Assembly (NCBI GenBank): GCA_030740135.1
Contig: JASLXW010000127.1
Span: 1 to 9,478, forward strand
Direction: 5' to 3'
Source: Nitrospinota bacterium
GTDB taxonomy: Bacteria > UBA8248 > JACPRG01
Length of the DNA: 9,478 nt
The notes beneath the pieces are model-generated. The model saw only the letters and a program-made list of their open reading frames with translations. It was not told where the DNA came from and made no database searches. This document shows positions 1 to 8,258 of the stretch, in pieces. The position numbers and the translations under genes were made by a program. Each line of letters opens with the position of its first letter. Within the stretch, counting starts at the first letter, position 1.

Positions 1-256
1 GGTCGTCGGGAACGTGCCGTTCATCTCCCCAGAAAAAATGGGTCCGCCCCCAAGGGACGCGGGACCGATACGGCGCCCCCCCGCTTGCCAGGAGCGAATA
101 GAGGGCCCTGGGGGTGGACCCGCCCGAGAGGGCGACCGTAAACCGCCCCTTCGCCCGGACCGCATCCTCCGCCAGACGGACGAATTCCTCCGCCGCCCGA
201 CGGGTCATGGCCTCGGGGTCGTCCAGGATCTCAATCTCTCGTTTTAGGGACGACAT
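1..256 (-). CDS. pgl: 6-phosphogluconolactonase, N-terminal part (cut by window edge)
   Basis: Pgl hydrolyses 6-phosphoglucono-delta-lactone to 6-phosphogluconate, the second step of the oxidative pentose phosphate pathway, in the cytoplasm. Reading the minus strand from the ATG at 256 gives 85 residues before the window ends. Two hallmarks of the Pgl/DevB (glucosamine-6-phosphate isomerase-like) family are visible: the phosphate-binding loop SGGSTP at residues 44-49 and GDERHVPDD at residues 77-85. Family members are usually about 230-260 aa, so roughly two thirds of the protein lies outside the window. The ATG gives an N-terminus of normal length for the family, but the Shine-Dalgarno upstream is poor. 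The gene follows glk after a 116-nt gap and its neighbours are zwf and gnd, so the context agrees with the assignment. Recognition is direct from the motifs; catalytic residues further downstream cannot be checked. Confidence 0.93.
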   Translation of the reverse strand, partial: MSSLKREIEILDDPEAMTRRAAEEFVRLAEDAVRAKGRFTVALSGGSTPRALYSLLASGGAPYRSRVPWGRTHFFWGDERHVPDD

Positions 257-292
257 GGATGACCGTTTCGCTTGCCGCGGGTTGCGGAAAAA

Positions 293-312
293 GGGGGGGG
301 GGGAGATCTCCC
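293..312. repeat. 11-G homopolymer next to a 12-bp perfect palindrome in the glk-pgl gap
   Basis: The 116-bp space between glk and pgl (257-372) holds a run of 11 G (293-303). It overlaps the perfect palindrome GGGAGATCTCCC (301-312). On the transcribed strand this places a C tract about 37-47 nt before the pgl start. No T-rich stretch follows a stem, so it does not look like a terminator. The remaining gap shows no clear promoter or strong ribosome-binding site. Homopolymers of this length are prone to slippage and to sequencing error. A regulatory role is only a possibility. Confidence 0.5.
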
Positions 313-372
313 GGAGGGCCATTTTTCAAACTCGACCCGGTCGGGCCTGTCCCCGCCGGACCCCTCTCTGCG

Positions 373-1363
373 CTATTCAAGCGGTGCGCCTTGCAGCCCG
401 GCATATCGCGCCGCGCCCAACAGGGCCGTTTTGTCGTTCAAAATGGCATGGACGGGTATCGAGCGGACCAGCGGCTTCAGCCTTCCCTTGGCGGTGAAGG
501 ATTTCATGAACGCCGGCTCCTTCAGCTTGGGAAGGATCTTCGGCGCGATGCCTCCGCCGATGAATACACTCCCGGTCGCGAACACCTTGAGCGCCAGGTT
601 CCCGGCTTCCGCTCCAAGGATCGACACGAAACAGGTCCAGCGCTCGAACGCACAGCTCCGAACCGCCTTCCAGCGCAACCGTGGAGATGACGGCGGGGGG
701 GTCCTCGGCCTGGATCCGGCCGGCCAGCCACGCGGGCCCCTCCGCCCGGCCCGTCTCGCGGAGGAACTGATAAATTCGGTGGAGGCCGGCGCCGGAAAGG
801 ATGGTCTCGTAACTGACGTGCTCCAAGTGGGTGAGGAGGAATTGGAGGAGTCCGATTTCGAGCTCATCGCGGGGCGCTAAATCGGTGTGTCCGCCTTCGG
901 AAGGAAACGGCCGGTGGTGGTCGCCCAGCCAGAGCAGTCCGGCCTCGCCGAGGCCGGTGCCGGGGGAAATCAGGGCGCTGTTGCCGCCCTCGATCGGCTC
1001 GCCCGCGTTGAGCGGGGCGAAATCTTCCTCTTCGAGCGCGGCGATCCCGTACGCGTTGGAGACGAGGTCGTTGACCAGATGGACTTTCTTCAACCCCAAA
1101 TCGTCCGCGAGGCGTTCTTCATCGAATTCCCACGCCAGGTTCGGAGGGTGGGCGCGGCCGCCCTTGACCGGTCCGGGGACGCCGAAGCAGGCCCGCTCAA
1201 CGGGTGTGGCGTGTCTTTCCATGAACCCGGCGGCGACTTCCTGGAAGCTCTCGTAGAGACGGGTGGGAACCACCTCCAATGCCAGCGACTTGAGCTTTCT
1301 TCGTTCCACATCGTAGATCGCCAGCCTCGCGTTCGTGCCTCCGACGTCACCCGCCAGGATCAT
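373..1363 (-). CDS. glk: Glucokinase (Glk family), reading frame broken by a +1 frameshift
   Basis: Glucokinase phosphorylates glucose with ATP to glucose-6-phosphate and feeds the neighbouring zwf. From the ATG at 1363 the protein begins [11 protein letters not shown] (ATP phosphate-binding motif, residues 1-11), followed by FGVPGPV, the [12 protein letters not shown] segment with the likely catalytic Asp (about residue 99) and SEGGH (155-159). At residue 245 the frame is lost: the rest of the family signature (GNLAL, then [13 protein letters not shown] and LLGAARY) continues in another frame to the TAG at 373-375. Removing one base in the AAA at 629-631 joins both halves into about 329 aa, normal for this family (about 320). 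Uncorrected, the frame runs to a TGA at 377-379 and yields a similar-sized protein with a meaningless C-terminus. The start at 1363 overlaps the zwf stop as ATGA; an ATG at 1381 would add MAGFRR. This is either a recent mutation or a sequencing error. Confidence 0.9.
629..631 (-). other. Frameshift site in glk (one extra base)
   Basis: On the coding strand the text around this triplet reads CTGTTTCGTGTCG. The family sequence LDLFVSILG needs CTG TTC GTG TCG ATC, so one T (an A on the plus strand) is in excess. The triplet run is short and is not a slippery heptamer of the programmed -1 type, nor a typical +1 site. I take it as a mutation or a base-calling error. Confidence 0.85.
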
Positions 1364-2898
1364 GCGTCGGAAGCCCGCCATTCGCGTCCGTCCCGCGCCA
1401 TCAGCTCATCCGCCCCCTTCGGGCCCCAGGCCCCTGCCGGATAGTTGGGGAAATCGCGCGGCGGCAGGGCCTTCCATACGTCGAGGATCGGCTCCACCAC
1501 GGACCAGCCGGCCTCCACCATGTCCGCGCGCTGGAACAGCGTCGCGTCCCCGAGCATGCCGTCGTAAAGCAACCGCTCGTACCCGGTGCTGAAGGTGATC
1601 CCGAAGTGGTCCTCGTAATGAAAGCTCATGTCGACCGTGCCGATGTTGACGATCGGTCCGGGCACCTTGGCCCCGAAGCTCAAGGAGATGCCTTCGTCGG
1701 GCTGGAGGTGCAGGACGAGCTGGTTCGGCGTCAGGGTCTCGACCGGGGTTTTCTGGAAAAGGGTGAACGGGGCGCGCTTGAATTGGATGGCGATTTCCGT
1801 GTGCCGAACGGGAAGGCCCTTCCCCGTGCGAATGTAAAAGGGCACCCCGGCCCAGCGCCAGTTGTCGATATACAGTTTCAACGCCACGTAGGTTTCCGTG
1901 TCGGAGCCGTCCGGCACCCGCGCTTCGCCGCGATAGCCGGGGACACGCGCTCCGTCCACCGTCCCTTCTCCGTATTGACCCCGGACGATTCGGGTGAGCA
2001 CCTCTTCGGAGGACAGGGGCTGGATGGCCCGCAGGATCTTGGCCTGCTCATCCCGGACGGCATCCGCCTCGAAGGAGATGGGGGGCTCCATGGCCGTCAG
2101 ACTGATCAGTTGAAAGATGTGGTTTGGCACCATGTCCCGAAGCGCGCCGGACTCGTCGTAGTAGCCGCCGCGCTGCTCGACCCCCAAACGCTCGGCCACG
2201 GTGATCTGGACGTGATCGATATAGCGGCGGTTCCAGATGGGCTCGAAAATGCCGTTGGCAAACCGGAAGACCATGATGTTCTGGACGGTCTCTTTGCCCA
2301 GATAATGGTCGATGCGATAGATCTGGCGCTCGTCCAGGACCTGCCGGATGTCCTGATTGAGGGCGCTCGCCGATTGGAGGTCCCGCCCGAACGGTTTCTC
2401 GAAGATGACGCGCCGCCAGGCGCCCTCCTCCTCGCGGACCAGCCCGGCGTCGCCCAGGCATCGGGTCACCGGAGAGAAGAAATCGGGCGAGGTCGCCAGG
2501 TAGTAGACGATGTTTCCCCGGGTGTTGTGCTTCGCGTCCAGCTCGGCCAGGAGGTTTCGCAGCCGCCCGTAAGCGTCCGCTTCCCGCAGGTCGCCGCAAA
2601 AGTAGTGGACCCGCTCGACGCACCGGCGCCAGAGGTCCGGATCTACCGGGCCGGTGGCGTACTCCTGGACCTCCGCGTTGAGCTTTTCCCGAAATTCTTC
2701 CGTGCTCATCTCGCGCCGGGCGAAACCAAGGACGGCGAAGTTGTCCGAGAGCAGATTCTGGCTCGCAAGGTTGTAGAGGGCCGGGATGAGCTTCCGCTTG
2801 GTCAGGTCCCCGGACGCGCCGAAGATCACCATGATACAGGGGTCGGCCGTTTGTCCCGCCGGCTCCGCCCCGGTGCCCGTCTCCCGCCCGTGCGGCAT
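1360..2898 (-). CDS. zwf: Glucose-6-phosphate 1-dehydrogenase
   Basis: Zwf oxidises glucose-6-phosphate to 6-phosphogluconolactone, the entry step of the oxidative pentose phosphate pathway. The 512-residue product matches the family length. It has the N-terminal Rossmann motif [10 protein letters not shown] (residues 27-36), Arg61-Arg62 at the end of the second strand (basic residues here usually go with NADP+), EKPFG (167-171), the active-site signature RIDHYLGKE (195-203) and ALRDMVPNH (252-260), whose His260 corresponds to the general base. The start at 2898 lies five nt after the gnd stop, and its GGGAG Shine-Dalgarno overlaps the end of gnd. The first 20 residues, before the conserved core, are polar and probably disordered. 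The TGA at 1360-1362 overlaps the glk ATG. The gene appears intact and functional. Confidence 0.98.
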   Translation of the reverse strand: MPHGRETGTGAEPAGQTADPCIMVIFGASGDLTKRKLIPALYNLASQNLLSDNFAVLGFARREMSTEEFREKLNAEVQEYATGPVDPDLWRRCVERVHYFCGDLREADAYGRLRNLLAELDAKHNTRGNIVYYLATSPDFFSPVTRCLGDAGLVREEEGAWRRVIFEKPFGRDLQSASALNQDIRQVLDERQIYRIDHYLGKETVQNIMVFRFANGIFEPIWNRRYIDHVQITVAERLGVEQRGGYYDESGALRDMVPNHIFQLISLTAMEPPISFEADAVRDEQAKILRAIQPLSSEEVLTRIVRGQYGEGTVDGARVPGYRGEARVPDGSDTETYVALKLYIDNWRWAGVPFYIRTGKGLPVRHTEIAIQFKRAPFTLFQKTPVETLTPNQLVLHLQPDEGISLSFGAKVPGPIVNIGTVDMSFHYEDHFGITFSTGYERLLYDGMLGDATLFQRADMVEAGWSVVEPILDVWKALPPRDFPNYPAGAWGPKGADELMARDGREWRASDA

Positions 2899-2903
2899 CT
2901 TCT

Positions 2904-3893
<990 letters not shown>

Positions 3894-3901
3894 TGTCGCC
3901 G

Positions 3902-3908
3902 CTCCTTT
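3902..3908 (-). promoter_or_regulatory. Ribosome-binding site of gnd
   Basis: AAAGGAG on the coding strand, eight nt before the ATG at 3893. It is the best Shine-Dalgarno in the left gene group, and it decides the start against the open frame that continues to 4025. Confidence 0.8.
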
Positions 3909-3922
3909 CCGGAAGAGACCGC

Positions 3923-3947
3923 GCCCGGGACCGCAAAGGGTCCGGGC
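3923..3947 (-). other. Intercistronic hairpin between tal-pgi and gnd
   Basis: The 70-nt gap between tal-pgi and gnd contains an inverted repeat: GCCCGGGACC (3923-3932) pairs with GGTCCGGGC (3939-3947) with one bulged base and a 6-nt loop. The stem is nine G+C-rich pairs. No T tract follows it on the minus strand, so an intrinsic terminator is unlikely. It sits about 15 nt upstream of the gnd Shine-Dalgarno, where it could protect the mRNA from decay or tune gnd expression. That role is inference only. Confidence 0.45.
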
Positions 3948-3963
3948 GGCCCGCCGTTTTGTC

Positions 3964-6816
3964 TTACCCCGCCGCCTGAAGGATGGCGGTTTGCAAAATC
4001 TCCAGCCCGGCCGCTGTGTCTTCACCCAGGTGGATCCGAAGGGCGCGCCGGTTCCGCTCGGCCAGGACCTGGAAGTCGCCCCGGGCCTGCGCGGCCTTCA
4101 CGGCGCCGAAAGTAAACCGCTGGCCGGGGACCGGCAGGTCCCGCGCGTCGTCGCACGTGATTTGCAGGAAGACCCCGGTGTTCGGACCTCCTTTGTACGC
4201 CTGCCCGGTCGAATGGAGGAAGCGCGGGCCGAACCCCAGACAGGTCGCCGCGCGGCGCTTGTCGCGAACCGCCCGGCGCATCGCCTGGAGCGGTTCTTCG
4301 TGGGCGTCCTTCATCTCGATATACGCCAGAAGCGCGAAGTAATCCCCCGCCTCGATCCGGTCGAGGTGCGCCCCGAGATAGCCGGCGAGGGATCGATGGG
4401 AGGTCGCCGTCGTCCATAGCGAGATGGCGTTCTGCTCATCCGCGAACAACTTGACGCCTTTCTCTTCGAAGATGGGGGTCTCCGGAGGGAGGGCGCCCGT
4501 CTTCTCGTATTCCGCCGTCAGCTCCCGGGTCGCGACTTTGTCGGCCTCCACGTCCGGCTGATCGAAGGGGTTGATTCCGAGAATGGACCCCGCAACGGCC
4601 GTGGCGATCTCCCAGCGGAAAAACTCCTGCCCCAGGTCATGGGGATCGGCGACGGAGATTCGGATGACGGGATGTCCGGCCTCCTCGATGGCCGAGACCG
4701 CCGCGTCCTGGAAGGCGTCCGGGTCGGATTCCAGCCGCTCGTAGACGAAGACCCGGTCGCCGCCGTAAACGTCCGGCGGTCCCAGGGGCTCCCGGTCCAC
4801 GGGGATGAGACCCCGGCCGTCCTTCCCGGTGGACTCGGCGAGCAACTGTTCGAGCCAGGCCCCGAGCGCCCGGATGCCCGGCGAGGCGATGATCGTCACC
4901 TTGTCCCGCCCCCCCTGGGCCAGGACGGCCAGGGCCGCCCCCAGGACCACGCCGGGATTCTCGTCCGCGGGCAGACAGGAGGAGGACGAGACCGCCATTT
5001 CGTCCGCGCTGTCCAGGAGCTTCAGTGCGTCCAGGCCCATCGCGGCCGCCGGGACCATCCCGAAGTTCGACAGGGCCGAGTACCGGCCGCCGATGCTCGG
5101 GTCGCCGTGGAAGATGTGGCGAAACCCGTCCTCTTCCGCGATCCGCTCGAGCTTCGAGCCGGGATCGGTGACGGCGATGAACCGGTCCCCCGCCCGGTCC
5201 GCTCCGATGGCCTCTTGGACCCGCTCGAAGAAGTATTGCTTGAAAATGTTGGGATCCAGCGTGCTCCCCGACTTGCTGGACACGATGAACAAGGCGTTGG
5301 CCGGGTCGATCCGGTCTTCGAGCGCCTTGACCTGGGCGGGGTCGGTGGAATCGAGGACGTGCAGCTCGGGGAATCCCTCGATCCGGCCGAACGTCATCCT
5401 GAGGACTTCCGGGCACAGGCTCGATCCGCCCATCCCCAACAGGACCACGTGGGAAAACCCGTCCGCCTTCACCTCATCGGCCAGGTCCCGAAGGTGTTGG
5501 CCGTGGGCGAGCTGGTCTTCCGTGACGCCGAGCCACCCGAGCCAGTTTCCTTCGTCCGAGTCCGTCCACAGGGTCGCGTCCCGCGTCCAGAGCCTCAGGA
5601 CCTTCCCGGTGAGATTCCAGTCATCGAGCGTCGCCCGGACCCGCGAGGCGTCCGCCTCCGACAGGGAGTGGTGTTGGCGGTTGATCTGGGCGTCCACGAC
5701 CATCCGACACCGCTTGTTCACCGCGGCCAATAATTTGTCGAAGGCCTCGGCGAAGAGCCGCACGCCGTCCTCGAGAAGCTTGTCAGTGACGCCTTTCATC
5801 GAGATGCCCGCCGCTTCGAGGCGGTCCATCGAATCCTGTGCGGCGTCGACGTCCTCTTCCAGGCTCGCGCGGGGGCGGCCGTGATCCCGGAACGCGTCCA
5901 GGGTGGCCGGCGGAATGGTGTTCACCGTATCGGGGCCGATGAGCTCCTCGACGTAGATCACGTCCCGGTAACTCGGGTTCTTGGCGCTGGTGCTGGCCCA
6001 CAGGAGGCGTTGCGTCCTCGCCCCCCGGTCCGCTAGGGCCCGCCAGCGGTCTCCGCTGTAGAGGGTTTTGTATTGCCGGTAGGCGAGCTTGGCGTTGGCG
6101 ACGGCGACTTTGCCGGGCAGGCTTTGGAGCAGCTCCCGTTCGGCCGGTTCGGCGGCGGATTTGAGCCGGGCCTTCACGATGGCTTCAATCGCGGCGTCGA
6201 TCCGGCTGATGAAGAAGCTGGCGACGCTCGCCACGCGGCCCGGGTCTTCGCCCTTCGCGATCAGGGATTCGAGTCCCCGGAGATACGCATCCGCGACCCG
6301 CTCGTAGGCCTCCTGGGCGAAGAGGAGGGTGACGTTGACGTTGATCCCCTCGCCGATGAGCGTCTCGATGGCGGGGAGGCCGGCCGGGGTGGCCGGGACC
6401 TTGATCATGAGGTTCTCGCGCCCGACGGCCGACCAGAGCCGTCTCGCCTCCTCGATGGTGGCCTCGGTCTCGTTGGCCTTGTACGGGGAGACCTCCAGGC
6501 TGACGAATCCGTCGCGGCGGTTTGTCCGATCAAAGAGCGGCCTCAAGACGTCGGCGGCGTCCTGGATGTCCCGGACGGCCAGCCGCTCGAAGACCGACGC
6601 GGGGTCGAAGTCCTGTTCCTGCAAGGCGGCCAGGTCTTCGGAGTAATCCGTGCTCCCGGTGATGGCCTTCTCGAAGATGGCCGGATTCGACGTGACGCCC
6701 GCCAGGCCGTCCTCCTCGACGAGACGCTTCAGCTCGCCCGTCGCGATGAGATTCCGGCGGATGTAGTCCAGCCAGACGGACTGGCCGTATTCGTTCAGCG
6801 CTTTCAAAGGGTTCAC
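3964..6816 (-). CDS. Bifunctional transaldolase / glucose-6-phosphate isomerase fusion
   Basis: A 950-residue two-enzyme protein. The N-terminal half (about 1-370) is transaldolase, which transfers a dihydroxyacetone unit between sugar phosphates: [13 protein letters not shown] (40-52), the strand with Schiff-base Lys139 in [11 protein letters not shown], and NVNVTLLFA (159-167). The C-terminal half (about 395-950) is phosphoglucose isomerase, which interconverts fructose- and glucose-6-phosphate: LLGMGGSS (459-466), SSKSGST (513-519), GGRYSALS (576-583), and [11 protein letters not shown] (875-885), whose Lys875 is the likely ring-opening residue. Stand-alone enzymes of both types are known; this fused form is also known from several bacterial phyla. 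The start is GTG at 6816, overlapping the stop of the preceding gene as GTGA, with GGAGG (6827-6831) ten nt upstream. A 70-nt gap separates it from gnd. The fusion closes the pentose phosphate cycle by turning pathway products back to glucose-6-phosphate. Confidence 0.96.
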   Translation of the reverse strand: MNPLKALNEYGQSVWLDYIRRNLIATGELKRLVEEDGLAGVTSNPAIFEKAITGSTDYSEDLAALQEQDFDPASVFERLAVRDIQDAADVLRPLFDRTNRRDGFVSLEVSPYKANETEATIEEARRLWSAVGRENLMIKVPATPAGLPAIETLIGEGINVNVTLLFAQEAYERVADAYLRGLESLIAKGEDPGRVASVASFFISRIDAAIEAIVKARLKSAAEPAERELLQSLPGKVAVANAKLAYRQYKTLYSGDRWRALADRGARTQRLLWASTSAKNPSYRDVIYVEELIGPDTVNTIPPATLDAFRDHGRPRASLEEDVDAAQDSMDRLEAAGISMKGVTDKLLEDGVRLFAEAFDKLLAAVNKRCRMVVDAQINRQHHSLSEADASRVRATLDDWNLTGKVLRLWTRDATLWTDSDEGNWLGWLGVTEDQLAHGQHLRDLADEVKADGFSHVVLLGMGGSSLCPEVLRMTFGRIEGFPELHVLDSTDPAQVKALEDRIDPANALFIVSSKSGSTLDPNIFKQYFFERVQEAIGADRAGDRFIAVTDPGSKLERIAEEDGFRHIFHGDPSIGGRYSALSNFGMVPAAAMGLDALKLLDSADEMAVSSSSCLPADENPGVVLGAALAVLAQGGRDKVTIIASPGIRALGAWLEQLLAESTGKDGRGLIPVDREPLGPPDVYGGDRVFVYERLESDPDAFQDAAVSAIEEAGHPVIRISVADPHDLGQEFFRWEIATAVAGSILGINPFDQPDVEADKVATRELTAEYEKTGALPPETPIFEEKGVKLFADEQNAISLWTTATSHRSLAGYLGAHLDRIEAGDYFALLAYIEMKDAHEEPLQAMRRAVRDKRRAATCLGFGPRFLHSTGQAYKGGPNTGVFLQITCDDARDLPVPGQRFTFGAVKAAQARGDFQVLAERNRRALRIHLGEDTAAGLEILQTAILQAAG

Positions 6817-7628
6817 GGCGCTTCTTCCTCCGGGCCCGAGCCGGCCCGTCCGTAGCGCTTCTCAATCGCGTTGAGCTTCCCGAGTCTCCGGCGGTGGCGC
6901 TCCTCTCCGGTGAACTTCGCGTCCAGAAAAGAGCGGACCAGGTCCCGGGCCAGCTCGGCCACACACTCCCGATAGGACTCCCGGTAGCACATCCCCACAG
7001 CGATCTCCCGTCCCCCGGGCCGCCGCGCCACCAGAATGAGGTTCCACTTCTTGCCGTCCTCTGCTTTGGGCTCCGGCAAGGCCTGGGCGGTCTCCCCTCT
7101 TACCAGGGTGCGAATCTGCCGAATCGTGTGGTGCGCCAGGGGGAGCGAGAATGCATAGGGCGCATCCAGGACCCGGTACATCAGGAGCCGCTCGTCCACG
7201 CCAATCAGCGTGAACCACTGGCGAAAATCATCGTGGTACAGGCGAGACAGCACGGCACCGTTGCGGTCAATCGAAGGAGTCACCGCCCGGTGCAACAGCA
7301 CGTACCGCACCTTGCGAGCCCGCAGGGACTTCGCCACCGCCTCGCCATCCCGCCCCCACCAAAGGGCCTCGTTTTCCGCGTTCACCAATGGTTCGAGCGT
7401 CAAGTTCTCGAGCCCACTCACCTTGTCCGGTGCATCCACGAGAATCGGACCCTTGGCGGTCACGAGGCTTTGCATCAGGGAATCATGGGGCCGGGGGGTC
7501 TTTACGGCACCCAGCGCCTTTTCAAGGCGTTCCGCAGCATCCTCCCCACGCACATGAACCCCTTGCGAACCCAGGGGCACGGAACCGCCCTGACAGGCAC
7601 ACAACCAAAGCAATGCAAGAACGCGCAT
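6813..7628 (-). CDS. Putative lipoprotein of unknown function
   Basis: I do not recognise the family. The 271-residue product starts MRVLALLWLCACQ: one basic residue, a short hydrophobic stretch and a possible lipobox L-C-A-C with the modified cysteine at 12, so it may be a lipid-anchored envelope protein, though the signal is short. The middle (about 70-150) has an alternating strand/helix look with VRYVLLHRAV, RLYHDDF and LLMYRVLD. The next part (about 155-240) contains WNLILVARRPGGREIAVGMCYRES, which looks like a small alpha/beta domain. The C-terminus is rich in Arg, Lys and Glu. The ATG at 7628 is chosen because a GGAGAG precedes it and the signal-like segment starts there; the open frame further upstream is antisense to greB. 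Its TGA overlaps the tal-pgi GTG, so the two are probably translated together. Codon choice resembles greB rather than tal-pgi. Confidence 0.75.
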   Translation of the reverse strand: MRVLALLWLCACQGGSVPLGSQGVHVRGEDAAERLEKALGAVKTPRPHDSLMQSLVTAKGPILVDAPDKVSGLENLTLEPLVNAENEALWWGRDGEAVAKSLRARKVRYVLLHRAVTPSIDRNGAVLSRLYHDDFRQWFTLIGVDERLLMYRVLDAPYAFSLPLAHHTIRQIRTLVRGETAQALPEPKAEDGKKWNLILVARRPGGREIAVGMCYRESYRECVAELARDLVRSFLDAKFTGEERHRRRLGKLNAIEKRYGRAGSGPEEEAP

Positions 7629-7724
7629 GGGCTCTCCGGGGGGGGCCCCAATCACCCGTTCCGCCCCCCCTCGCAAGCCGGGGAAAGGGTTAGCTTCCAT
7701 GGGAACAATGGGAAGGACGCCCCC
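7629..7724. promoter_or_regulatory. Divergent intergenic region between the lipoprotein gene and greB
   Basis: This 96-bp gap must hold the promoters for both divergent gene groups unless transcription starts inside coding sequence. I see no clear -35/-10 pair on either strand. A run of eight G (7638-7645) and a run of seven C (7664-7670) could pair across an 18-nt loop, next to the lipoprotein gene's ribosome-binding site. The greB Shine-Dalgarno GGAAGGA lies at 7711-7717. Confidence 0.45.
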
Positions 7725-8207
7725 GTGCCCAGCTACATCACCCCCCAGGGCTATCGAAAGCTGGTGGCGGAATTCGACCGTCTGCTCAAGGAGGAGCGGC
7801 CTATGGTGACCCGCGAGGTGGCCTATGCCGCCTCCCTGGGGGACCGATCCGAGAACGCTGAGTACATCTACGGAAAGAAGCGACTTCGGTCCATCGACAA
7901 GCGCCTGAGGTACCTCAAGCGGCGCCTGGACAGCATCGAGGTAGTGGATCCAGAAGGGATGAGCGGCACCACGGTGCGCTTCGGGGCCACGGTGACCGTG
8001 GAGGATGAAATAGGACAGGAACAGGTCTACATGATCGTCGGCGAAGACGAGGTGGACATTGACTCCGGGCACCTGTCCTATAAATCCCCCATCGGCAACG
8101 CCCTTGTGGGCAAGGAAGAGGGAGATGCGGTGCGGGTGAAGACCCCCCGTGGGCAACGGGAGCTGGCCATCATTTCAGTGGAGTGGATCCCCGGAGGTGC
8201 GCTGTGA
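7725..8207 (+). CDS. greB: Transcription elongation factor GreB
   Basis: GreB enters the secondary channel of RNA polymerase and stimulates cleavage of backtracked transcripts. The 160-aa product matches the family length (about 158). The N-terminal coiled coil (about 8-75) has the acidic tip LGDRSENAEY (38-47), where Asp40 and Glu43 correspond to the metal-binding residues of the cleavage site. The following IYGKKRLRSIDKRLRYL is characteristic of GreB rather than GreA. The C-terminal FKBP-like domain contains YMIVGEDEVD and SPIGNALVGKEEGD. The start is the GTG at 7725, seven nt after GGAAGGA (7711-7717); no ATG exists in this frame nearby. The TGA at 8205-8207 overlaps a GTG start at 8204 inside a 29-bp tandem duplication. 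The last codons (Pro-Gly-Gly-Ala-Leu) double as the Shine-Dalgarno for the next frame. Confidence 0.96.
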   Translation: MPSYITPQGYRKLVAEFDRLLKEERPMVTREVAYAASLGDRSENAEYIYGKKRLRSIDKRLRYLKRRLDSIEVVDPEGMSGTTVRFGATVTVEDEIGQEQVYMIVGEDEVDIDSGHLSYKSPIGNALVGKEEGDAVRVKTPRGQRELAIISVEWIPGGAL

Positions 8208-8258
8208 AGGCTCTGGTCACCGGAGGTGCGCTGTGAAGGCTCTGGTCACCGGAGGTGC
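8191..8258 (+). repeat. 29-bp tandem duplication across the greB/reductase junction
   Basis: Two exact 29-bp copies lie at 8191-8219 and 8220-8248, followed by the first ten bases of a third (8249-8258). Each full copy carries CCGGAGGTGC (Shine-Dalgarno), then GCTGTGA (overlapping start and stop) and the first codons of the reductase. The 10-bp CCGGAGGTGC occurs naturally both before the start codon and in the codons for the cofactor-binding Gly-Gly, 19 bp further on. Slippage between those two copies would create exactly this 29-bp duplication. Confidence 0.95.
8204..8236 (+). other. Ten-codon mini-cistron created by the tandem duplication
   Basis: From the GTG at 8204 the frame reads MKALVTGGAL and stops at the TGA 8234-8236. 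It overlaps the greB stop by GTGA and the reductase start (GTG 8233) by GTGA. It has the same GGAGG ribosome-binding site as the true reductase start. The peptide is simply the reductase N-terminus fused to the greB C-terminal codons. It is probably translated in passing and has no product of its own. This is inference from the sequence layout. Confidence 0.45.

Noticed and set aside
625..640. Programmed ribosomal frameshifting in glk
   Set aside because: There is no slippery heptamer, no rare-codon or stop at the shift point and no clear stimulating structure. Glk genes are not known for recoding.
3948..3970. Rho-independent terminator near the end of tal-pgi
   Set aside because: The only T-rich bases (TTTT near 3957) follow the hairpin on the plus strand, where no gene ends. 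The minus strand has no T tract after the stem.
3894..4025. 44-residue N-terminal extension of Gnd
   Set aside because: The strong Shine-Dalgarno and the start of the Rossmann fold both mark 3893; the extension is Arg-rich and overlaps tal-pgi.
4639..5733. Two overlapping plus-strand open frames of about 360 residues opposite tal-pgi
   Set aside because: They are mirror frames of the conserved phosphoglucose isomerase half; two different frames being open at once shows that openness is not evidence here.
6894..7724. Upstream extension of the greB frame to 437 residues
   Set aside because: The extra part is antisense to the lipoprotein gene, and GreB homology begins right after the GTG at 7725.
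7629..8156. Upstream extension of the lipoprotein frame to 447 residues
   Set aside because: The added 176 residues are purely antisense to greB and carry no signal segment at their start. The ATG at 7628 has a ribosome-binding site.
8191..8258. CRISPR-like direct repeats
   Set aside because: The copies are directly adjacent with no spacers and lie within coding sequence, so this is a tandem duplication.
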